Shown piece after piece: positions 1-6,573 of a stretch of 8,750 nt of DNA; within the stretch, counting starts at the first letter, position 1, and every line of letters starts with the position of its first letter. The position numbers were made by a program, and so were the translations under genes. Source of the DNA: Nitrospiraceae bacterium (GTDB lineage Bacteria; Nitrospirota; Thermodesulfovibrionia; Thermodesulfovibrionales; UBA9159); NCBI GenBank assembly GCA_003453735.1, contig DMNE01000033.1, forward strand, positions 9,700 to 18,449, read 5' to 3'. A model generated the notes under the pieces. It saw nothing but the letters and a program-made list of their open reading frames with translations, did no database searches and had not been told where the DNA came from.

Positions 1-63
1 TTCCACGCCATAATCATACTGCCATAATTTACTAATTGCAAGCCCCATCCCCATGAATCCCAT
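1..63 (-). CDS. Possible 5' end of a gene leaving the left edge (partial, unidentified)
   Basis: Read on the minus strand, a frame opens at ATG 63-61 and stays open for 21 codons to the window edge. Two further in-frame ATGs lie at 54 and 48. The peptide begins MGFMGMGLAISKLWQYDYG. TAA and TGA stops lie in frame just upstream, so if it is a gene its start must be one of these three ATGs. No strong ribosome binding site is visible; the best is a GGGA about nine bases ahead of the ATG at 48. The fragment is too short to assign a family, and an open frame of this length can occur by chance. The main support is that the large plus-strand gene leaves a long intergenic gap compatible with a divergent neighbour. 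Confidence 0.25.
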   Translation of the reverse strand, partial: MGFMGMGLAISKLWQYDYGVE

Positions 64-565
64 GAATGAATCTTATCAAACTCAAAGCCGACGGATAAAA
101 TTCATCTGCTTTCGCCAAACTGCCGTGCCACTGTTACAGCGTCCGCTGCCATGTGCACAGAGATCTTCCCGCATCCGGCCATCATTTCGGGTTCACTGGC
201 CTTGAGGGTTTCCGGCGGAGATTTTTCAAACCGACTTCGTCATGAGCGGGTGCGACATCAGAGCAACGAAAGATCTTTGACGTTTGCGACTAACCTTGAT
301 TTGTTGTCGTTTTTGCAGCAGAACTCACATCCGCCAGCAGTGTCAACAGTATCTCTCAAAAAAGGATGTCAGCAGAACATAACAGGTCAAGGCTGGAACT
401 TTTCTCTTTTTTGTGCTACTTTTAAAGGAGAAAATTCACTCTTGCAGCCTGCTGAGGGAAGTCGCGCCTTATCGGGCTTGCTCTTTTGATTGTCAGGTTT
501 TTCTTCCGCCTTTAGGGTGGAGACCTTGGCAAGTTGTAAAGAATTTCACGGCGGGGGATTAATCC
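64..565. other. Gene-free upstream region with possible RNA hairpins
   Basis: About 500 bases without a convincing gene. One 112-codon open frame (151-489, plus) has no recognisable family or good ribosome binding site and looks like chance. The region holds three inverted repeats: 263-287 (nine pairs around a GATC loop, with two bulges), 400-434 (eleven pairs, one G-U) and 504-522 (seven pairs). If transcribed, these would lie in the leader of the gene at 566. No known riboswitch or small RNA could be recognised by eye, and no strong sigma-70 promoter was found. The promoter of the large gene presumably lies in this stretch. Confidence 0.5.
400..434 (+). promoter_or_regulatory. AU-rich hairpin enclosing a Shine-Dalgarno-like sequence
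   Basis: TTTTCTCTTTT (400-410) can pair with AAAGGAGAAAA (424-434) over 11 positions with one G-U pair, leaving a 13-base loop. The right arm contains AAAGGAG, a good Shine-Dalgarno sequence that the stem would hide. No convincing start codon follows at normal spacing; a TTG at 442-444 opens only a 15-codon frame. It could be a structured leader element or chance pairing in a T-rich and A-rich stretch. Confidence 0.25.
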
Positions 566-3500
566 ATGCGATACATAGGTCTAGATGCAGGATCCGTTAG
601 CGTAAAGCTCGTCTTGCTTGACGAGGCAGGCAAGCGACTTGAAGGCCATTACCAGCGGCACAAAGGACACCCTCTTATGATCGCCTATCACCTTCTAAAG
701 AAAGTGACAGGCTATGACCGGCTAGGACGCGCGAGCAAAAGGCCCGTTCACCGCTATTCACTGTCTGTTACGGGTTCATCCGGGAGACTTGCAGCCTCAG
801 CCCTCGGAATAAGATTTACCAACGAACTCGTTGCCCAGGAATTCTCGACAAGGAAGCTCTATCCCCGCGTAAGAACCATATTTGAACTGGGTGGAGAGGA
901 TTCGAAACTCATTCTCCTCGGTGAAGGCGGCATCAAAGATTTTTCGATGAACTCGGTCTGCGCTGCAGGAACAGGCTCCTTCCTCGACCAGCAGGCCGAG
1001 CGGCTCAGGCTTTCGATCGAGGAGTTCAGCGAACTCGCGATGCAGCCTGAGAAACCTGCCCGCATTGCAGGAAGGTGCAGTGTCTTCGCAAAGTCAGATA
1101 TGATCCATCTGCAGCAGATCGCCACCCCCGTCGAAAACATCGTTGCAGGCCTGTGCTTCGCAGTGGCAAGAAACTTCAGGGGCTCCATCGTGAGAGGGAG
1201 AACTATAGAAGAACCTGTCTCTTTTCATGGCGGGGTCGCCGCAAATAAAGGCATGGTTCGGGCGTTCCAGGAGATCTTTGCATTTAAACAGTTCCTTGTA
1301 CCCTCAGACTATGCCCTGATGGGCGCAATAGGGGCTGCACTGAAAGACAGGGAAGAAGGCGTTGTTAATAACTTTGATCTAGAGGCCCTCAATGTCTTCA
1401 TCACGTCATTGCAATTTTCGGAACAGGGACATATGCCGCTCATCACTGCAGACGATGATTTCCCTGAAAGACACCTTATTGGCAATGAGGGGTCAAAAAC
1501 CCTAAGTCTCGGTCAAAGGTTCGCAGCCTCCTGGCAAAACGACGGACTATCTGAGTATGGCTGCCAACCATCGACTTCTAAGATCGATGCCTATCTTGGC
1601 ATTGATGTCGGCTCCATAAGCACCAATCTAGCCGTGATCGATGAGAAGGGTGCTCTCTTGGCCAAGCGGTACCTTATGACTGCCGGCAGGCCCATTGAGG
1701 CTGTGAGGCAAGGCCTCCGGGAGATCGCTGAGGAGATCGGCGACAGGGTCCGGATCATGGGTGTCGGGACTACGGGTTCAGGCAGGTATATGATAGCTGA
1801 CTATGTAGGCGCCGATATCGTGAAGAACGAAATAACCGCCCAGGCGACAGCCGCTGCTTTTATTGATGCCACTGTCGATACGATATTCGAGATAGGCGGA
1901 CAAGACTCAAAATACATTTCCTTGAAAGACGGTGTCATCGTTGATTTTGAGATGAATAAGGCCTGCGCCGCTGGTACTGGCTCATTCCTCGAAGAGCAGT
2001 CAGAGAAGCTGAACGTCTCGATAAAAGAAGAGTTTGCAGCCTCTGCTTTTTCTGCTGAACATCCCTGTAGGCTCGGGGAACGCTGTACGGTGTTTATGGA
2101 GAATTCTCTCATGGCAAATCTTCAGAAAGGCGCCGAAAAAAATGCCCTTCTTGCCGGACTTGCTTACTCTATCGTCCAGAATTATATCAATAAGGTCGTC
2201 GCCGCTAAACCTATTGGCAAAAATATTTTTTTCCAGGGCGGAGTTGCCTTTAATAAATCGGTTGTTGCCGCATTCGAAAAATATCTCGGAAGAAAGATAA
2301 TGGTTCCTCCTCACCACGACGTAACAGGGGCCATCGGAATGGCACTGATAGCGATGAGACACAGGAGAGCTCAGTCTTCAGTACATGGTCTTCAGTCTCC
2401 CGTCTTCGGAGAAAAGGACAGTTCATCGACTGGGGGTTGCCGACCGTCCAGTACATTCAAAGGTTTTGAATTATCGAACCGTCCTTATGAGGTCTCAACA
2501 TTCGAGTGCAAGGGATGCCCTAATGTCTGTGAGATAAATCGTGTCAAGATAGAGGGTGAAGAGGGTTATCTTTTTTATGGGGGGCGCTGCGAAAAATACG
2601 ATGTAAGGAAAAAAGACGAGGCCCCCGCATTCGCTGACCTGTTTGCCTTCAGGGAAGAGGCGCTGTGGAAGGAACATCTGAGAAGACAGTCCTCAGCCAG
2701 CGCTCGCCATTCGACTGTTATAGGTATTCCCTCTCTCTTCTTTTTTCACGATTATCTCCCTTTCTGGGCAACCCTCCTCTGGGAGCTGGGGTTCGACGTC
2801 AAGGTCTCTCCCAAAACCAACCGGGAGATCATACGCGCTGGGATCGAGAACGTTCTGGCCGACACTTGTTTCCCCGTGAAGGTTGCCCATGGCCATATAA
2901 AACACCTCATAAATAGCGGCGTCACGACATTGTTTATACCTAGTTTTATCGACATGAATGCCGCTGATGGAGAATTCGAAACAGGATATGCATGTCCCCT
3001 TACACAGACTATTCCATACGCAGCACAGGTGGCGCACCCTACAGCGAAGCTCATAACCCCTGTCATTTATCTCAGCAGAGGTAAACGTTACTTGGTTCGT
3101 GAGCTCTTAAGGGTATTCAAATCGTATGGGATCAAAAGGAAAGAACTGCTTCCTGCACTGATGGCTGCCGAGAGAGCTCAGGAAGAATTTTTTGCATCAG
3201 TAAGGGCAAAAGGCTCTGAGGTATTGTCCGCCTTAAAGGAAAAGACGATTGTAATTGTAGGAAGATCATACAATGCCTTTGACGCCGGCATGAACCTCAC
3301 GATACCCCGAAAACTGTCGGATCTGGGAGTTGCATCACTGCCGATGGACTTTTTGCCGATCGAAGAATTCAGGATAGCTGATAGATGGCCGAACATGTAC
3401 TGGCGGTCAGGACAGAGAATATTGAAAGCGGCCCGTTTTATCAGGAGACACGCTCACCTCTATCCCATCTTCATCGGCAATTTCTCATGCGGTCCTGACT

Positions 3501-4978
3501 CATTCATCCTTAAATATTTTGAGAAGGAGATGGAACATAAGCCCTTCCTCCATATAGAGATTGATGAACACAGCGCGGATGCAGGAGCAGTAACAAGATG
3601 CGAAGCATTCCTCGACAGTATCGGTCAGCGAAATCAGTCAGTTCCTGCCGGTGTGCAGACAGCCGTCAAGAGTCAAGGATTTTCGCTCTCCGGATCGCAA
3701 CCGGCAGGCCATGATAGAAAACGTGTATCATTTACTAGTGGCTCCCGCCCCGGCATTGCCAGAAATCGGCTGAAGAGGACTGTTTTCATCCCCCGCATGT
3801 CCGATCACGCATTTGCCCTTGCCGCGGCATTCGAAAGGTGCGGATTGCCCGCCGAGGTCCTTCCGGAATCCGACGAAAAATCGGTCGACATCGGCAGACG
3901 TCATGTTTCGGGAAAGGAATGCTTTCCCTGCGCGGTCACAACGGGCGACCTACTGAAAAAGGTCTTTTCCCCTGACTTCAGGCCTGAGGAATCGGTATTT
4001 TTTATGCCGTCGGGTTCAGGACCCTGCCGGTTCGGCCAGTACAACGTGTTTCACCGGATGGTCCTCGATGAAGTCGGATATGCTAGCGTCCCCATATTTT
4101 CTCCCAACCAGGACGTCTCCTTTTATCAGGAACTTGGAGTTGTGAGCAAAGACTATTCACTGCACGCATGGAGGGGCATCGTCGCCATTGAACTCTTGTG
4201 CAAATGCCTGCATGAAACAAGACCCTATGAAAAGGAGAAAGGAGCATCTGATCATCTGTTTGGAGAATATTTGAAGAAAGTGCATCTTTCATTACGGGGC
4301 GCTAACGGCAAAATCGAGGCAACCCTCAAGACTATGAGTAAAGATTTTAAGGGGCTTGCGAAGCTCAAGGAGAAAAAGCCAGTCATCGGCATTGTCGGCG
4401 AGATATTCGTCAGAAGCCACCGTTTTTCGAATGAGAACCTTGTCAGAAAAATCGAGGCTCTCGGAGGTGAGGCGCGTCTTGCACCCGTAGAGGAATGGAT
4501 ATACTATGTGAACCTCATGGCTATTAGAAAAGCCTTGATAAAAAAAGACCGTTCTGCTATTATTGAGCTCCTTCTGAAGACTTTTTTCCAGAAGAGAACA
4601 GCACACCGCTTTGCTCAGTATTATGCGGGGTTCCTCAAGTCGCTAGAGGAGCCCGGCACAAAAGAGATTTTGAAAAAGGCATCGCCTTACATCGATGCTT
4701 CATTCGAGGGTGAGGCTGTCCTGAGCATAGGAAAAAGCATCGACCTTATCGAAAAGGGAGTATCGGGTATAATCAATGCCATGCCTTTTGGCTGTATGCC
4801 GGGAACAGTGGTTACAACAATTACGCGGGGGGTGAGCGGGGATTATGGAGTTCCCTGCATCAGTATCCCCTTCGACGGTACGGCGTCATCAACTACCGAG
4901 ATACAGCTTGAAGCATTTATGAATCAGGCCAAGGAATACAGGGTTCTTGCGACACGAAGCAGGGCAAACGATATATAA
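566..4978 (+). CDS. Four-module acyl-CoA dehydratase activase / DUF2229 / dehydratase-like fusion protein
   Basis: A 1470-residue protein of the 2-hydroxyacyl-CoA dehydratase activase (BcrAD/BadFG) superfamily. Residues 3-258 and 343-596 are two ASKHA ATPase modules. Each has a phosphate-1 loop (GLDAGSVSVK at 5; GIDVGSISTN at 345), a second nucleotide motif (ELGGEDSK at 107; EIGGQDSK at 442), the CAAGTGSFL motif and a C-terminal GGVAxNK motif. C132/C171 and C467/C507 match the two cluster cysteines per subunit of characterised activases, so one chain could form a pseudo-dimer bridging one [4Fe-4S] cluster. A four-cysteine motif follows (C648, C651, C655, C675), then a DUF2229 (COG3580-like) region (about 718-1019) and a COG3581/dehydratase-D-like region (about 1072-1460) with cysteines at 1119, 1122, 1154, 1410 and 1431. 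Expected role: ATP-driven low-potential one-electron transfer to an Fe-S reductase site, in the cytoplasm. The substrate is unknown, and the relation to double-cubane cluster proteins is possible but unproven. The ATG at 566 starts directly on the ATPase fold, behind a weak GGGGGA site. Confidence 0.9.
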   Translation: MRYIGLDAGSVSVKLVLLDEAGKRLEGHYQRHKGHPLMIAYHLLKKVTGYDRLGRASKRPVHRYSLSVTGSSGRLAASALGIRFTNELVAQEFSTRKLYPRVRTIFELGGEDSKLILLGEGGIKDFSMNSVCAAGTGSFLDQQAERLRLSIEEFSELAMQPEKPARIAGRCSVFAKSDMIHLQQIATPVENIVAGLCFAVARNFRGSIVRGRTIEEPVSFHGGVAANKGMVRAFQEIFAFKQFLVPSDYALMGAIGAALKDREEGVVNNFDLEALNVFITSLQFSEQGHMPLITADDDFPERHLIGNEGSKTLSLGQRFAASWQNDGLSEYGCQPSTSKIDAYLGIDVGSISTNLAVIDEKGALLAKRYLMTAGRPIEAVRQGLREIAEEIGDRVRIMGVGTTGSGRYMIADYVGADIVKNEITAQATAAAFIDATVDTIFEIGGQDSKYISLKDGVIVDFEMNKACAAGTGSFLEEQSEKLNVSIKEEFAASAFSAEHPCRLGERCTVFMENSLMANLQKGAEKNALLAGLAYSIVQNYINKVVAAKPIGKNIFFQGGVAFNKSVVAAFEKYLGRKIMVPPHHDVTGAIGMALIAMRHRRAQSSVHGLQSPVFGEKDSSSTGGCRPSSTFKGFELSNRPYEVSTFECKGCPNVCEINRVKIEGEEGYLFYGGRCEKYDVRKKDEAPAFADLFAFREEALWKEHLRRQSSASARHSTVIGIPSLFFFHDYLPFWATLLWELGFDVKVSPKTNREIIRAGIENVLADTCFPVKVAHGHIKHLINSGVTTLFIPSFIDMNAADGEFETGYACPLTQTIPYAAQVAHPTAKLITPVIYLSRGKRYLVRELLRVFKSYGIKRKELLPALMAAERAQEEFFASVRAKGSEVLSALKEKTIVIVGRSYNAFDAGMNLTIPRKLSDLGVASLPMDFLPIEEFRIADRWPNMYWRSGQRILKAARFIRRHAHLYPIFIGNFSCGPDSFILKYFEKEMEHKPFLHIEIDEHSADAGAVTRCEAFLDSIGQRNQSVPAGVQTAVKSQGFSLSGSQPAGHDRKRVSFTSGSRPGIARNRLKRTVFIPRMSDHAFALAAAFERCGLPAEVLPESDEKSVDIGRRHVSGKECFPCAVTTGDLLKKVFSPDFRPEESVFFMPSGSGPCRFGQYNVFHRMVLDEVGYASVPIFSPNQDVSFYQELGVVSKDYSLHAWRGIVAIELLCKCLHETRPYEKEKGASDHLFGEYLKKVHLSLRGANGKIEATLKTMSKDFKGLAKLKEKKPVIGIVGEIFVRSHRFSNENLVRKIEALGGEARLAPVEEWIYYVNLMAIRKALIKKDRSAIIELLLKTFFQKRTAHRFAQYYAGFLKSLEEPGTKEILKKASPYIDASFEGEAVLSIGKSIDLIEKGVSGIINAMPFGCMPGTVVTTITRGVSGDYGVPCISIPFDGTASSTTEIQLEAFMNQAKEYRVLATRSRANDI
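2374..2415 (+). repeat. Three tandem 14-base repeats in an inter-domain linker
   Basis: GTCTTCAGT occurs at 2374-2382 and 2388-2396, and GTCTTCGG at 2402-2409, spaced exactly 14 bases apart. Since 14 is not a multiple of three, each copy is read in a different frame, while the three together (42 bases) keep the gene in frame. They encode part of the linker around residues 603-617, between the second ATPase module and the four-cysteine motif. Confidence 0.6.
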
Positions 4979-5012
4979 CCCGGTCCGAAAAATCATCATG
5001 CATTAGTCTAAT

Positions 5013-5022
5013 AAGGAGGTGA
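5013..5022 (+). promoter_or_regulatory. Near-ideal ribosome binding site for the bS22-like gene
   Basis: AAGGAGGTGA is fully complementary to the 3' end of 16S rRNA. The GGAGG core (5015-5019) lies seven bases before the GTG start at 5027, which decides the start of this very short gene. It is by far the strongest ribosome binding site in the window, consistent with a highly translated ribosomal protein. Confidence 0.85.
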
Positions 5023-5026
5023 GGGT

Positions 5027-5122
5027 GTGGGAAGTGTTGTAAAATGGCGCAAGAAAAAAATGAGTAAACACAAACATAAAAAACTGCTCAGGAAAACAAA
5101 GCATCAGAGACGAAATAAATAG
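5027..5122 (+). CDS. bS22-like micro-ribosomal protein (AURKAIP1/COX24 domain)
   Basis: A 31-residue, extremely basic protein beginning MGSVVKWRKKKMSKHKHKK and ending in a KHQRRNK tail. It matches the small bacterial AURKAIP1/COX24-domain family. Its actinobacterial member was found as bS22 in the 30S subunit near the decoding centre, and mitochondrial relatives are mS38 (AURKAIP1, yeast Cox24). The family pattern GSV-K-(R/K)-K-MSK-KH-KLL-(R/K)-T-QRR is visible throughout. The start is a GTG at 5027, supported by AAGGAGGTGA at 5013-5022, a full match to the 16S anti-Shine-Dalgarno; initiating at the internal ATG (5060) would lose the conserved GSV start. The length (31) is close to the roughly 33 residues usual for the family. 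It lies 48 bases after the large activase gene and 39 before the coiled-coil gene, so the three may be co-transcribed. A perfect 11-base palindrome (ATTAGTCTAAT, 5002-5012) sits just before the ribosome binding site. Confidence 0.85.
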   Translation: MGSVVKWRKKKMSKHKHKKLLRKTKHQRRNK

Positions 5123-5161
5123 AGAAAGGGATACGTTTTTTATATAGAAACGGAGAAAGTG

Positions 5162-5371
5162 ATGATGGACGAGAAGACCATGAGGGGAAAGATCTCTCTT
5201 ATGGAGAAAGAACTTGCAACTCTTACCGAAACGTTAGAACGAAGTCTTACCGCCGTGAAGGATATTCAGGACATACGACTCGAGATCAAGGGATTAAAGG
5301 TCTTCCTCGGACGTGTGCATCCGGAGTTCAAACTCCAGTTTCCAGAGATCATGCGGAAGATTAAGGATTAA
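5162..5371 (+). CDS. Small coiled-coil protein of unknown function
   Basis: A 68-70 residue protein that I do not recognise as a named family. Starts are possible at GTG 5159, ATG 5162 and ATG 5165. GGAG at 5152-5155 favours 5162 (six-base gap) or 5165 (nine) over 5159 (three), and 5162 is used here. Residues about 5-50 are rich in Leu, Glu and Lys with heptad-like spacing (MEKELATLTETLERSLTAV, then IRLEIKGLKVFL), so a two-helix or dimeric coiled coil is likely. The tail RVHPEFKLQFPEIMRKIKD is less regular and contains PEF and FPEI. There is no signal peptide, membrane segment or cysteine, so it should be cytoplasmic. It follows the bS22-like gene by 39 bases, within which CGTTT/AAACG (5134-5152) could form a weak stem next to the ribosome binding site. 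Its stop codon overlaps that of the convergent gene. Confidence 0.7.
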   Translation: MMDEKTMRGKISLMEKELATLTETLERSLTAVKDIQDIRLEIKGLKVFLGRVHPEFKLQFPEIMRKIKD

Positions 5372-6120
5372 TCGAACCTACTAACCCTCACACCGGCAAA
5401 AGGCATTGAACGGATATACTCTCTAAAAGATACCTTCTTAACAGCACCTCCGTAGTTCTTTTTTCCGCTGGCATGAATCAGATAAAGGTCATCACCTTCC
5501 CGCTTGATGATTCCGATGTGCCCTACGATTTCCTCAGCAACTCTCTTGTCCGGCGACTTCAGAAAGAAGACAAAATCCCCGCTTCTGAAGACCCGATCGG
5601 AAATCTTCCCCCCTACGAGCAGCTGTAGCAACGCCTCCTTTGAAACCATTCCGACCCGGTTTCTTTCCCTTTCCCCTCGCAGGTAAGTCAGCGGTCCAGC
5701 ATCTGCGGTTATCTCCCGACCCCATTTTCCACTGTCGATCATGTCTTCCCCGTACTGAAATCTCTCATCATAATTGACAACCATACCGTCTTTGATCACT
5801 CCCCTTCCCCAGAAACGTTTATCGAGGGCGATGAAGACGGCTTCTTCGGGGGTATGACTCATTGCAAGTTCAAGAGCCCTGAAACTGAGATACATACAGT
5901 CTACACGCTCATCGGCAACAATAGCCTTTTTCGCAACATATTCACCGAGAGGGTCGGTATCATAGGGGGTACCCACGAACTTTTCAGCCCATAGAGCGAT
6001 CCTCTCTCCAAGAGGCCTGTCGGCAATATCTCTCTGAAAAGACTGTATATCATGATCCGTAAAGGCTGAAACTGAGGGGACGGAAAACACAATCGTCAGA
6101 ATAATAGCTACCTTCGCCAT
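5368..6120 (-). CDS. Secreted NlpC/P60-like DUF1460 protein (amidase-like cell-wall hydrolase)
   Basis: A 250-residue protein (from ATG 6120) resembling DUF1460, annotated as N-acetylmuramoyl-L-alanine amidase-like and structurally part of the NlpC/P60 cysteine-peptidase fold. It is predicted to cleave peptidoglycan peptides in the periplasm. Numbered from that ATG, residues 1-19 are a signal peptide (MAKVAIILTIVFSVPSVSA, cleavage before FTD). KFVGTPYDTDPLGEY and RVDCMYLSFRALELA (47-86) carry the likely catalytic Cys75. GDFVFFLK precedes VGHIGII with the likely catalytic His201, and LIHASG follows. An in-frame ATG at 6204 would add 28 residues ahead of the signal peptide and lacks a good ribosome binding site, so 6120, with GGCGGGGAT just before it, is preferred. 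The gene lies 174 bases downstream of the acylphosphatase gene on the same strand. The activity is predicted; the substrate cannot be read from sequence. Confidence 0.8.
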   Translation of the reverse strand: MAKVAIILTIVFSVPSVSAFTDHDIQSFQRDIADRPLGERIALWAEKFVGTPYDTDPLGEYVAKKAIVADERVDCMYLSFRALELAMSHTPEEAVFIALDKRFWGRGVIKDGMVVNYDERFQYGEDMIDSGKWGREITADAGPLTYLRGERERNRVGMVSKEALLQLLVGGKISDRVFRSGDFVFFLKSPDKRVAEEIVGHIGIIKREGDDLYLIHASGKKNYGGAVKKVSFREYIRSMPFAGVRVSRFD

Positions 6121-6294
6121 ATCCCCGCCATGAGACCATACCTGTAACCAGAGATCAACAAGAACGCGCTGCAGCATCGTATTCTCTATCCACGCTTTCC
6201 ACATCCCGAATCTGTTGAAACCATGAGAGGGGCAGGAAAAGATCTTCCCTCCATCTGAGAGCTCGGTATTCTCAGTTCAGCAGAGGATTCCGAA

Positions 6295-6573
6295 TTAATA
6301 AAACAGTACCTGGAAGTCCTGTATATCTCCCCGAGAATCTTCCCACTGCGCATCAATACCATCAACTCTCGCACCGGGAGGACCTGAGAAGCAACGCTGT
6401 ATGGCCAGCTCTATGTCCTCCTTGGTACCCTCAAAGAGAGCCTCGACCCGGCCGTCAGGAAGATTCCTCACCCATCCTTTGAGTCGGAGCTCACTGGCAA
6501 CATCGCGAGTGAATCCCCGATAATAAACCCCCTGCACCCTTCCTGTTATAAAGAGATGCGCCCGTGCCTGCAT
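6295..6573 (-). CDS. acyP: Acylphosphatase
   Basis: A 92-residue acylphosphatase (EC 3.6.1.7), the usual length for this small cytosolic enzyme, which hydrolyses carboxyl-phosphate bonds such as those of acyl phosphates. Both family signatures are present: GRVQGVYYRG at residues 11-20, with the phosphate-binding Arg19, and GWVRNLPDGRVEA at 33-45, with the catalytic Asn37. The later EGTKEDIELAI and C-terminal FQVLFY segments also fit. VYYR replaces the more common VGFR or VFFR. The start at ATG 6573 is the only workable one, because no other start lies between it and the GRVQG motif. There is no Shine-Dalgarno sequence ahead of it; instead an extended -10 element ends six bases before the ATG. 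The gene stands apart from gspB by 165 bases, so it probably has its own promoter. Confidence 0.95.
   Translation of the reverse strand: MQARAHLFITGRVQGVYYRGFTRDVASELRLKGWVRNLPDGRVEALFEGTKEDIELAIQRCFSGPPGARVDGIDAQWEDSRGDIQDFQVLFY

Noticed and set aside
113..130. Possible sigma-54 promoter on the minus strand (TGGCACG at 130-124)
   Set aside because: The -24 half is perfect, but the -12 GC is missing at the required spacing (TTTGG instead of TTGC). The downstream gene is itself only a possible fragment.
151..489. 112-codon open frame on the plus strand upstream of the activase gene
   Set aside because: No recognisable family, no good ribosome binding site, irregular composition and no domain-like pattern. 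Most likely a chance frame.
424..489. Leader peptide starting at TTG 442 behind AAAGGAG
   Set aside because: The spacing is long (11 bases), the start codon is rare, and the 15-codon peptide shows no run of a regulatory amino acid.
859..4606. Numerous open frames of 60-120 codons within the activase gene in other frames and on the other strand
   Set aside because: All overlap a long gene with continuous family motifs. They have no independent support and are shadows of it.
6121..6204. Upstream ATG (6204) for the DUF1460 gene
   Set aside because: It would place 28 extra residues before a clear signal peptide and has no good ribosome binding site. The ATG at 6120 starts directly on the signal peptide.
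6255..6275. CTGAGA/TCTCAG stem after the acylphosphatase gene as a terminator
   Set aside because: Only six pairs with a nine-base loop and no T-run on the minus strand. Not a convincing intrinsic terminator.
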